A DNA stretch of 10,156 nucleotides from contig DQVG01000092.1 of the NCBI GenBank assembly GCA_015661865.1, positions 1 to 10,156 of the forward strand, given 5' to 3'. Made by a program: the position numbers and the translations under genes. Numbering within the stretch: position 1 is the first letter of the stretch; every line of letters begins with the position of its first letter. Shown here piece by piece: positions 1 to 5,436 of this stretch. A model generated the notes under the pieces. It was not told where the DNA came from. It made no database searches and saw only the letters and a program-made list of their open reading frames with translations. The stretch comes from Desulfurobacteriaceae bacterium. Its GTDB lineage: Bacteria; Aquificota; Aquificia; Desulfurobacteriales; DQVG01.

Positions 1-11
1 AATAAAAGTAA

Positions 12-17
12 TATAAT
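12..17 (+). promoter_or_regulatory. possible -10 box upstream of the response regulator gene
   Basis: TATAAT at 12-17 matches the sigma-70 -10 consensus and lies about 35 nt before the start codon at 53. The -35 region would fall before the window, so the promoter cannot be completed. TATAAT is frequent by chance in DNA this AT-rich. Confidence 0.35.
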
Positions 18-52
18 ATTAATTAGAAGTACTTGGAAACCTTGGAGGGGTC

Positions 53-412
53 ATGAAAATTTTACTAATAGAAGATATAGAAATTTTGGCAAATTTATTT
101 GCAGAAATGATTAGATTTTATAAACCTGAAGCCCAAATTGATGTTGCTTTAACAGGAAAAGAAGCTTTAGAAAAATTAAAGAAAGAAAAGTATGATGTGG
201 TATTTCTAGATATAATTTTACCGGATATATCTGGATTGGAAATTTTAGATTTTATAAATACAAATTGCCCAGATACTAAGGTTATTATAATTACTGCAGT
301 TACAGATAATAATATAATTAAGAAAATCAATGAATATCACTATGATGAAATCCTTTTTAAACCTGTTTCTAGAGATACTTTCTTTAGTGTTTTAGAAAAG
401 TATATAGCTTAA
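53..412 (+). CDS. single-domain CheY-like response regulator
   Basis: A stand-alone receiver (REC) domain of 119 residues with no output domain, so it should act by protein contact or phosphotransfer in the cytoplasm. The receiver signature is complete: the acidic pair E7/D8, the phospho-acceptor D53 in a hydrophobic strand (VVFLDIILPD), T81 at the end of strand 4 (IIITA), and K103 followed by P104 (FKP). The domain fills the whole protein, as in CheY or Spo0F. The start is ATG at 53, preceded by GGAGGGG (44-50). A cognate histidine kinase is not in the window and may lie upstream. The next gene is convergent and begins only 3 nt after the stop, so this gene is not part of the division/lipid A cluster. 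The partner and output are unknown. Confidence 0.9.
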   Translation: MKILLIEDIEILANLFAEMIRFYKPEAQIDVALTGKEALEKLKKEKYDVVFLDIILPDISGLEILDFINTNCPDTKVIIITAVTDNNIIKKINEYHYDEILFKPVSRDTFFSVLEKYIA

Positions 413-420
413 TTATTAAG
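408..420. terminator. 6-bp palindrome between convergent stop codons
   Basis: CTTAAT-T-ATTAAG (408-420) is a perfect inverted repeat that contains both the TAA of the response regulator (410-412) and the TAA of the facing gene (complement of 416-418). It lies where two transcripts meet. It is all A/T except its ends and has no long U tract, so as a terminator it would be weak; it may be chance. Confidence 0.25.
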
Positions 421-646
421 TTTCGATAGATAAAATCTTTATTTTTGATATACCTTTTTTTTCTATTTCTTTTAATATTTCCAAAGCATCTTTTATAAAA
501 TAAGGAGAGCACCAAAGCTCTATAATATTACTTTTTTCCTTAGGGGAATGTACGTAAGCTACTTCATGATAGTATTCAAAAATAGCTGTAATTAATATAA
601 TTTTTTTTGGATCCACCTCTACTAATACCTTTTTATCTTTTATCAT
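416..646 (-). CDS. small DUF4911-like conserved protein
   Basis: A 76-residue soluble protein with no signal peptide or membrane segment. It begins with VLVEVDPKKIILITAIFEYYHEVAYV, continues with an acidic/basic turn and a strand (IIELWCSP), and ends with a helix and strand (DALEILKEIEKKG, SKIKILSIE). This beta-alpha-beta-beta-alpha-beta pattern and the opening resemble the DUF4911 family of small bacterial proteins of unknown function; that assignment is from memory of the family. Its ATG (644-646) overlaps the TGA of lpxC (643-645) as ATGA, so translation is probably coupled to lpxC. It is the last gene of the minus-strand operon. An A8 run in the coding strand (complement of 601-608) does not break the frame. 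No function can be assigned. Confidence 0.65.
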   Translation of the reverse strand: MIKDKKVLVEVDPKKIILITAIFEYYHEVAYVHSPKEKSNIIELWCSPYFIKDALEILKEIEKKGISKIKILSIET

Positions 647-1476
647 TTTTTTACTATTTCCTTAAAATAAAAGGTATATAACTTTTTTACTAATGAAATA
701 TTTAAAATATGATAAGTGTTTTTAGCTTCTATTTCAGCTTTTATGAAATGCCCTAAGGTATATAAATCACCCATTAAATCTAATATCTTATGTCCCAAAG
801 GTTCATAGGAGTTTCTAGGTGGATTTAAAGTATTATTTTTTTCAATAACTAGGGTATTATTTAAATTTCCCCCTTTTCCCAAGCCCATAGCTTGAATTTT
901 TTCTATGTCCTCTTTAAAACAAAAGGTTCTACAAGGAGCTATCAAGGTTTTAAAATTTTCAATGGAATGTTCATAGGTAAAGTAATTTTGAGCTACAGAT
1001 TTAGGTAAGGGTCTTTTAGGTTTCAAAAAGTAATAGATTTTAAATTTTGAAGCAGGTTTTAACTTTATATAACTTTCTTTTTCACAAATTTCAAATTCTT
1101 CTTTTAGCGTTAAATATTTTTTTTCTTTCTCTAGATATTCAAAACCTACTTTTTCAAATTCCTCAACAAATTTTTTTGCACTGCCATCTAAGGAAGGAAT
1201 TTCATTACCTATTACTTCTATTAAAACGTTATCTATTTCAAGCCCATGCAAGGCCGAAAGCAAATGTTCTAAGGTATAAATAACTTTATTATCTTTTTTT
1301 AAAAAAGTGAAACCTGGAGATGCTCCAACCGTGCAAGGATTTAAAGGAATTTTCTCTTTATTTATATAAAAAGCTATACCTTTATTCCAGGGATGTAAAA
1401 TAACAGATGTTTTTTTTCCAAAATGAATACCTATTCCTTCAAACTTTACTTTATCTTTCAAAGTTTTTTGAAAAAT
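643..1476 (-). CDS. lpxC: UDP-3-O-acyl-N-acetylglucosamine deacetylase (lipid A synthesis)
   Basis: LpxC is the zinc enzyme that removes the acetyl group in the committed step of lipid A synthesis. Counting from the TTG at 1461, the catalytic set is visible: E65-H66 (TLEHLLSA), the loop with T179 (APCRTF), H224-K225 and D228-D232 (GHKILDLMGDL), and H238. H66, H224 and D228 are the expected zinc ligands and H238 the catalytic His. The TTG at 1461 is a poor start: the only good Shine-Dalgarno, AGGAGG (complement of 1483-1488), lies about 21 nt upstream. Reading in frame from the AUU at 1476-1474, 6 nt after AGGAGG, adds five residues (FQKT before LKDKVKFEGIGIH), which restores the N-terminus known from other LpxC proteins (compare E. 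coli IKQRTLK and Aquifex LEKTVKEKLSFEGVGIH). I therefore take AUU as the likely start, giving 277 residues. It sits directly behind ftsZ, as in the classic dcw cluster. Confidence 0.93.
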   Translation of the reverse strand: MFQKTLKDKVKFEGIGIHFGKKTSVILHPWNKGIAFYINKEKIPLNPCTVGASPGFTFLKKDNKVIYTLEHLLSALHGLEIDNVLIEVIGNEIPSLDGSAKKFVEEFEKVGFEYLEKEKKYLTLKEEFEICEKESYIKLKPASKFKIYYFLKPKRPLPKSVAQNYFTYEHSIENFKTLIAPCRTFCFKEDIEKIQAMGLGKGGNLNNTLVIEKNNTLNPPRNSYEPLGHKILDLMGDLYTLGHFIKAEIEAKNTYHILNISLVKKLYTFYFKEIVKK

Positions 1477-1482
1477 AATTTT

Positions 1483-1488
1483 CCTCCT
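1483..1488 (-). promoter_or_regulatory. lpxC ribosome binding site that decides an AUU start
   Basis: On the minus strand AGGAGG is followed by AAA ATT ATT TTT CAA. Spacing is 3 nt to the first ATT and 6 nt to the second. No ATG, GTG or TTG lies at a usable distance: the first TTG in frame is about 21 nt away. Confidence 0.7.
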
Positions 1489-1497
1489 TACTAATAT

Positions 1498-2706
1498 TTA
1501 CCTTTCCTCTTCTTCTAAAAGTAACTCAAGAATTGACTCATCTCCAGCCATAGGGTCGGAACTTCTAGTTGTAAAAGCAGCTAAAGGGCCCTTACTTATA
1601 TCAAAGTCTTTAGGAATATCCATAATTTCTTCGGCAGAGTAACTATTGGAAAAACCTGTAGCAATTAAAGTAACTTCAACTTTACCTGTAGATTTAGGAT
1701 CAACTATTACTCCAAAATATACAATCGCATCTGTTCTCCCAGTTAAATTTTTTATATGTTCTCCTACATAAGTAACTTCTTCCATTCTAATATCTGGCCC
1801 ACCGTAAACATTTACGAGTATTCTTTCTGCACCTTTAATATTATTTAAAGTTAATAATTTATTTTGAACAGATTTTTCTAAAGCATCTTTAATTCTATTT
1901 TCTCCAGTGGCACTCCCTAAACCTATTAAAGCATATCCTCCATCTCTTAAAACAGATTCAACATCTGCAAAGTCCAAATTAATGTAACCAGGATAACTTA
2001 TTACCTCTACTATTCCTTTTATAGCTCTATAAAGGACATTATCTGCCATTTTCATTACATCTGTAAATGTTAAATCTTTTCTAGCTATGTTTTTTAATTT
2101 TTCATTGGAAACAACCATATAAGAATCTACATATCCTTGGATATCTAAAAGAGCTTCTTTAGCTTTTAAAATTCTTTCACCTTCAAAGGCAAAAGGTGTT
2201 ATTAGAACTGCAACTGTTAATATATCCATCTCTTTTAAAGCCTTAGCAATAACCGGTGTAGCTCCCGTTCCTGTTCCTCCACCCAAACCAGCCGTTAAGA
2301 AAACCATATTCGCATCTTTTAAAGCTTCTTTTATTTCTTCTAAAGAATCCTCAGCCGCTTTTCTACCTTTTTCAGGATCTCCCCCTGCTCCTTGTCCTCT
2401 TTTAAATCCGTTTTCTTTATTATCTTTACCTATGGTTATTATCTTTAACTCTTTGCCCTGCTCACTTAAAATTTTGTCACACTCTTCTTTTAGCATTAAA
2501 AGATGTTGAGCATCTGTATTTATAGCAATATATTCTAAATCAACGTTATATCTAGCTTTAGTAAAAAAAGATGGTAAATCTGAAGATTGAGGAATAACAT
2601 TTATTCCCTTTTTTACTATATTTCTTATTGCATTATTTCCCGCTCCACCAATACCAACAATTTTAATCTTTGCACTATCCGCATTAGAGTTTTTTATATC
2701 ACTCAT
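1498..2706 (-). CDS. ftsZ: cell division GTPase FtsZ with two inserts
   Basis: FtsZ is the tubulin-like GTPase that polymerises into the Z ring at midcell. All core motifs are present: the N-terminal nucleotide-binding loop GIGGAGNNAI (18-27), NTDAQ (63-67), GAGGDPEKG (106-114), the tubulin signature GGGTGTGA (142-149), and the T7 synergy loop NLDFADVESV (243-252) with D245 and D248. At 402 residues it is slightly longer than many. The extra length comes from an insert of about 19 residues at about 36-55, between helix 1 and NTDAQ, and one of about 17 residues at about 75-102 before GAGG. The C-terminus ends in a Leu/Glu run (SILELLLEEEER) instead of the usual (D/E)(I/V)PxFLR peptide that binds FtsA, ZipA and other partners. 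The start ATG at 2706 follows AGAGGGG. It lies 61 nt behind hisB and just ahead of lpxC. Confidence 0.96.
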   Translation of the reverse strand: MSDIKNSNADSAKIKIVGIGGAGNNAIRNIVKKGINVIPQSSDLPSFFTKARYNVDLEYIAINTDAQHLLMLKEECDKILSEQGKELKIITIGKDNKENGFKRGQGAGGDPEKGRKAAEDSLEEIKEALKDANMVFLTAGLGGGTGTGATPVIAKALKEMDILTVAVLITPFAFEGERILKAKEALLDIQGYVDSYMVVSNEKLKNIARKDLTFTDVMKMADNVLYRAIKGIVEVISYPGYINLDFADVESVLRDGGYALIGLGSATGENRIKDALEKSVQNKLLTLNNIKGAERILVNVYGGPDIRMEEVTYVGEHIKNLTGRTDAIVYFGVIVDPKSTGKVEVTLIATGFSNSYSAEEIMDIPKDFDISKGPLAAFTTRSSDPMAGDESILELLLEEEER

Positions 2707-2739
2707 AACGACCCCTCTATAGGTAATTTACTTGAAATA

Positions 2740-2745
2740 ATTATA
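2740..2745 (-). promoter_or_regulatory. possible ftsZ -10 box in the hisB-ftsZ gap
   Basis: The minus strand reads CCTGTATAATTATT in the 61-nt gap, an exact TATAAT about 35 nt before the ftsZ ATG. I see no convincing -35 at 17 nt. It could give ftsZ-lpxC some independence from hisB. Confidence 0.3.
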
Positions 2746-2767
2746 CAGGAAAAAGTTAAAATAATAA

Positions 2768-3346
2768 CTATAAATTTCCTTTTGTTGAAGGAATTTCTAA
2801 ACTAGAAATTGTCTTTGCTATTTTAAAAGATCTGGCAAAAGCTTTAAAAGTAGCTTCTATAATATGATGAATGTTTTGGCCATATCTTAAATTTATATGT
2901 AAATTAAATTTTCCAAAAAAGGCTAAAGACTTAAAAAACTCTCTCCAGATATCAAACTCATATCCTAAAAAGTTAATAAATTTTGGAAAACCCTGCCATA
3001 TAAAATAAGGTCTTCCGCTTAGGTCCAAAGAAACTTCTACTAAAGTTTCATCCATAGGTAAAATAAAAAATCCATATCTTTCTATACCTTGCTTATTTCC
3101 TAAAGCGTTATCAATAGCCTGGCCAAGGACAATTCCAATATCTTCTATCAAATGATGCATATCAACTTCTATATCCCCTTGAGCTTTTAAATATAAATCA
3201 CAAAAGGAATGTTTTGAAAAGTTTTCTAACATATGTTTCAGAAAAGGAAACGGCACATTTATTTCTGAATATCCTGTTCCATCTAAATTAATTTCAAGCT
3301 TTATCTTTGTTTCATTTGTTTCTCTAAAGACCTTAGCTTTCCTCAT
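2768..3346 (-). CDS. hisB: imidazoleglycerol-phosphate dehydratase
   Basis: HisB dehydrates imidazole glycerol phosphate to imidazole acetol phosphate, the sixth step of histidine synthesis. This is the monofunctional form (192 residues) without the histidinol-phosphatase domain found in E. coli HisB. Signature motifs are present: HHLIED (64-69), MDETLVEVSLDLSGRPYF (98-115), NIHHIIEATFKAFAR (158-172) and the C-terminal STKG (187-190). H64/H65/E68 and H160/H161/E164 are the expected Mn ligands of the two HHxxE motifs. One oddity is FLKHML at 35-40, where the family usually reads F(L/F)DHML: the Asp before the His is Lys. The start ATG at 3346 follows AAGGAG with 8-nt spacing. It heads the minus-strand group hisB-ftsZ-lpxC; no other his gene is in the window. 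Confidence 0.95.
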   Translation of the reverse strand: MRKAKVFRETNETKIKLEINLDGTGYSEINVPFPFLKHMLENFSKHSFCDLYLKAQGDIEVDMHHLIEDIGIVLGQAIDNALGNKQGIERYGFFILPMDETLVEVSLDLSGRPYFIWQGFPKFINFLGYEFDIWREFFKSLAFFGKFNLHINLRYGQNIHHIIEATFKAFARSFKIAKTISSLEIPSTKGNL

Positions 3347-3378
3347 AATTTTTTCTCCTTTTTAATTATTAGTTAAAT

Positions 3379-3406
3379 ATTTTATATAATATTTTGTTTA
3401 GAACAA
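3379..3406 (-). promoter_or_regulatory. possible hisB promoter
   Basis: The minus strand has TTGTTC (complement of 3401-3406), a 16-nt spacer, and TAAAAT (complement of 3379-3384), about 33 nt before the hisB ATG. Both hexamers are imperfect and the background is very AT-rich. Confidence 0.35.
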
Positions 3407-3464
3407 AGTGTAATGTTTAAATTAATTTTGTTAAATTTATTTTATTTAAAATTAAGAAATTTCC

Positions 3465-3494
3465 TTAACTAACTTATTTTTTCTTTGTTATAAT
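3465..3494 (+). promoter_or_regulatory. sigma-70 type promoter for the 3540-5397 operon
   Basis: TTAACT (3465-3470), an 18-nt spacer and an exact TATAAT (3489-3494) precede the ATG at 3540 by 45 nt. Transcription would begin near 3500-3502, inside the inverted repeat described next. Confidence 0.55.
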
Positions 3495-3513
3495 TCCCAA
3501 TTATAAATTGGAA
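3495..3513 (+). repeat. inverted repeat at the predicted transcription start
   Basis: CCAATT-ATA-AATTGG (3497-3511) is a perfect 6-bp inverted repeat. With one extra C skipped, the arms lengthen to TTCC(C)AATT / AATTGGAA. It lies 2 nt behind the -10 box, where a repressor would block initiation. The 3-nt loop and A/T-rich stem make a stable RNA hairpin less likely than a DNA operator. Confidence 0.45.
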
Positions 3514-3539
3514 GTCTACTAAAAAGGGGGACTTTTCGT

Positions 3540-4139
3540 ATGAAGATAGCTTGGGATATTTCTAAACAATGTTTTACTATTACAGATTATTATTACTTTT
3601 CAAAGTTACAAAAATTTTTAAAGGAAAATGATTTTTCTTTTGAGGAAACTACGGATTTTATTAATTTAGATAAATATGACATTATTGTCTTTAACTATCC
3701 TGAAAAGTTTTTTTCTCAGGAAGAGAGTTTATACTTAAAAGATTTGGTAAATTCAGGAAAAAGAGTTTTATGCTTAGCTTATTACAAAAATGAGGATTTT
3801 ATAGCAGATACCTGTAACTCTTTAGCTCAAATATTTGATGTTAAATTTCATAAAGATGAAGTAACAGATGAAAAAAATAACTATGAAAATGATCCTTACT
3901 TTGTAGTAACTCCGGAAAAATATATGCTAGCTTGCACCTGCTCCTTGGAAGGGGGTGAAACTTTTGTAAAAGCTTGTTCCACCGCTGTTTCCAATCAAGG
4001 ATATGATCCTATCTTAGCTGTAAAAGTTTCTTTAGGAAAAGGATGTTTTATTGGAGTAGGATCTTGTGTGTTTTGGGATAATTACTCAATAGATGTTCTA
4101 AATAATAAGGATTTAATTTTAAAATTACTTAGGGGGTAA
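3540..4139 (+). CDS. GATase1/DUF4350-like protein of unknown function
   Basis: I do not recognise a named family. The 199-residue protein has no signal peptide or membrane helix. Its first half looks like a Rossmann-like flavodoxin or class I amidotransferase-type fold: strand MKIAWDIS, helix FSKLQKFLKEN, strand YDIIVFNYP (46-54), helix SQEESLYLKDLVNSGKRVLCLAY (59-81). The pattern of something that must be named, then an extended helix, then G-K-R-V-L is typical of DUF4350, ThuA and IFT52-like GATase domains. A strand near the C-terminus, GKGCFIGVGSCVFWDN (167-181), also fits those domains. No Cys-His-Glu amidotransferase triad is evident. Cys occurs at 11, 78, 92, 132, 134, 146, 169 and 176. 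The SD AGGGGG sits 9 nt ahead of ATG. Only 5 nt separate it from bpsA, so a role with polyamines is possible but is only inferred from position. Confidence 0.6.
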   Translation: MKIAWDISKQCFTITDYYYFSKLQKFLKENDFSFEETTDFINLDKYDIIVFNYPEKFFSQEESLYLKDLVNSGKRVLCLAYYKNEDFIADTCNSLAQIFDVKFHKDEVTDEKNNYENDPYFVVTPEKYMLACTCSLEGGETFVKACSTAVSNQGYDPILAVKVSLGKGCFIGVGSCVFWDNYSIDVLNNKDLILKLLRG

Positions 4140-4144
4140 ATAAA

Positions 4145-5218
4145 ATGAGTAAAATTTTGGAAATTTTGAAAGAAGTAAAAGAAAGTGGAATAAAAAATAT
4201 TTATAAAAAGAATATAGAAAATGTTCTTGGAGCTCTTACAAAAACTACAGATTTTTGGAAGATGATTGATTACTCTAATATTCCGGTACCTTATGCAGCT
4301 AAAATCATTGAAATATTAAAAAATAAAGGTATAGTGGAAATAAAGAATGATGAAATTATACTTACACCTTTAGGTTTAGAAATTATTAAAGAGGAAGGAG
4401 TATCGGCTATAAAAAAAGAACTTCGTTGTGAAGCTTGTCAAGGTAGAACTATTCCATTTTATAAGGATATAGAGCTTTATAGAACATTTGTAGAACTTCA
4501 AAAAGATAGACCAAAAGCTATTCAAGATTTTGATCAAGGATCTGTTACTCCTGAGACAACTATTGCAAGAGTTTTATTTATAGATTCAAAAGGAGATTTA
4601 GAAGGAAAAAATATTATTGTTATGGGAGCAGAAGATGATTTAACAGGTTTAGCTATTGCCTTAACTAGAAAGTTTAAAAAGCTCCTTATAATAGATATTG
4701 ATGAAAGACTTATAGAATTTGACAATAAAATAATAAAAGAGCTAGGAATTGAGAATGTAGAAGCTAAAGTTTGGGACTTAAGAAATCCATATCCAGAGGA
4801 TATGTTAGGACAATTTGACGTATTTATTACTGATCCTCCAGAAACTTTTATTGCATTTAAAGCTTTTATAGAAAGAGGAATAGCTACTATAAAAGATGAG
4901 GGGGGAAGTGGTTACTTTGGACTTACCTTAAGAGATTCTTCTATTTTCCGTTGGAAGAAATTTCAGAAAGAACTTTTAGATATTGGTTGTGTAATTACCG
5001 ATATTATTCAAGACTTTAACGATTACATGAATTGGGATTATCACGAGGAAACTAAAGCTCAAAAAGTTGCTCCAGTAAATAAAAAGCCTCAGGATATTTG
5101 GTATAGATCCGCTTGGTATAGAATAGAAGTTTTACCTGGTTTTAAAAGAGTAAATGAGCAAATTCCTCAAGAGATATTTGATAAGCTTTATTTAGATGAA
5201 GAAGGTTCTACTACTTAA
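4145..5218 (+). CDS. bpsA: N4-bis(aminopropyl)spermidine synthase (branched polyamine synthase)
   Basis: BpsA transfers two aminopropyl groups from decarboxylated S-adenosylmethionine to spermidine to give the quaternary branched pentamine N4-bis(aminopropyl)spermidine, which stabilises nucleic acids in extreme thermophiles. The 357-residue length fits the family. An N-terminal winged-helix-like region (about 20-90) is followed by CEACQG (95-100), the lead-in VTPETTIARVLFIDSKGDL (134-152), and a Rossmann methyltransferase-like core: IIVMGAEDDLTGLA (157-170), IIDIDERLIEF (182-192) and the active-site strand FDVFITDPPET (224-234). The archaeal enzyme has a Gly-Asp-Asp-Asp motif; here the same site reads G-A-E-D-D. 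The conserved aromatic block FNDYMNWDYH (291-300) and QDIWYRSAWYRIEVLPG (316-332) complete the match. The SD AGGGGG overlaps the stop of the upstream gene, and its own stop overlaps the SD of rpmH. A spermidine synthase is not in the window. Confidence 0.92.
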   Translation: MSKILEILKEVKESGIKNIYKKNIENVLGALTKTTDFWKMIDYSNIPVPYAAKIIEILKNKGIVEIKNDEIILTPLGLEIIKEEGVSAIKKELRCEACQGRTIPFYKDIELYRTFVELQKDRPKAIQDFDQGSVTPETTIARVLFIDSKGDLEGKNIIVMGAEDDLTGLAIALTRKFKKLLIIDIDERLIEFDNKIIKELGIENVEAKVWDLRNPYPEDMLGQFDVFITDPPETFIAFKAFIERGIATIKDEGGSGYFGLTLRDSSIFRWKKFQKELLDIGCVITDIIQDFNDYMNWDYHEETKAQKVAPVNKKPQDIWYRSAWYRIEVLPGFKRVNEQIPQEIFDKLYLDEEGSTT

Positions 5219-5224
5219 AGGAGG
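5217..5224 (+). promoter_or_regulatory. rpmH ribosome binding site overlapping the bpsA stop
   Basis: AAAGGAGG (5217-5224) begins inside the bpsA TAA (5216-5218) and ends 8 nt before the rpmH ATG. It is the strongest SD in the window, as expected for a ribosomal protein, and ties L34 initiation to ribosomes that finish bpsA. Confidence 0.7.
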
Positions 5225-5232
5225 ATTAGGAT

Positions 5233-5397
5233 ATGCCAAAAAGAACATATATTCCAAGAAGATTAAGAGGTAAAAGAACCTCCGGTTTCTTAGCTAGGAT
5301 GTCTACAAAATCGGGAAGAAGAATTTTAAGAAACAGAAGAAGAAAAGGAAGAAAAAGACTTACTATTTCTGACGAGTGGAAAAGAAGTCATAAATAG
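5233..5397 (+). CDS. rpmH: 50S ribosomal protein L34 (bL34)
   Basis: A small, very basic protein of 54 residues that is part of the large ribosomal subunit. It starts [19 protein letters not shown] and contains the diagnostic core [12 protein letters not shown] followed by [13 protein letters not shown] (31-43), matching the bL34 pattern KRT-x-P, GF-x-ARM, T-x-x-GR, L-x-x-RR-x-KGR. It carries a C-terminal tail of about 11 residues ([11 protein letters not shown]) beyond the usual end at KGRKRL, making it longer than the typical 44-46 residues. It is third in the operon behind bpsA. Most bacteria have rpmH next to rnpA and near dnaA; here the following gene is a RicT-type protein after a terminator, so that order is lost. 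TAG at 5395-5397 lies inside the terminator stem. Confidence 0.95.
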   Translation: MPKRTYIPRRLRGKRTSGFLARMSTKSGRRILRNRRRKGRKRLTISDEWKRSHK

Positions 5398-5426
5398 GGG
5401 GAAAGCCTAAAGCTTTCCCCTATTTT
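5393..5426 (+). terminator. hairpin terminator after rpmH
   Basis: AATAGGGG(G)AAAGC, loop CTAAA, GCTTTCCCCTATT forms a stem of about 13 bp with one bulged G (left arm 5393-5406, right arm 5412-5424), followed by TT. The U tract is short and interrupted by A. The left arm includes the rpmH stop codon, and the SD of the next gene (GAGG, 5427-5430) follows immediately, so the hairpin could end the operon or merely attenuate read-through. Confidence 0.8.
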
Positions 5427-5436
5427 GAGGTTTTAA

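Noticed and set aside
118..330. Open frame on the minus strand inside the response regulator gene
   Set aside because: It is antisense to a well-supported REC domain, shows no motif and has no SD; it is a shadow of the real gene.
1047..1283. Plus-strand open frame inside lpxC
   Set aside because: Leu/Phe-rich translation of the antisense strand of a conserved enzyme; no SD or family resemblance.
2395..2605. Intein in FtsZ
   Set aside because: The inserts are under 20 residues each and lack splice-site Cys/Ser and HN motifs.
2587..2805. Plus-strand open frame across the ftsZ 5' end and the hisB-ftsZ gap
   Set aside because: Overlaps conserved FtsZ and HisB codons in antisense, with no SD.
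4534..4725. Minus-strand open frame inside bpsA
   Set aside because: Ser/Ile-rich antisense shadow of the BpsA core with no start signal.
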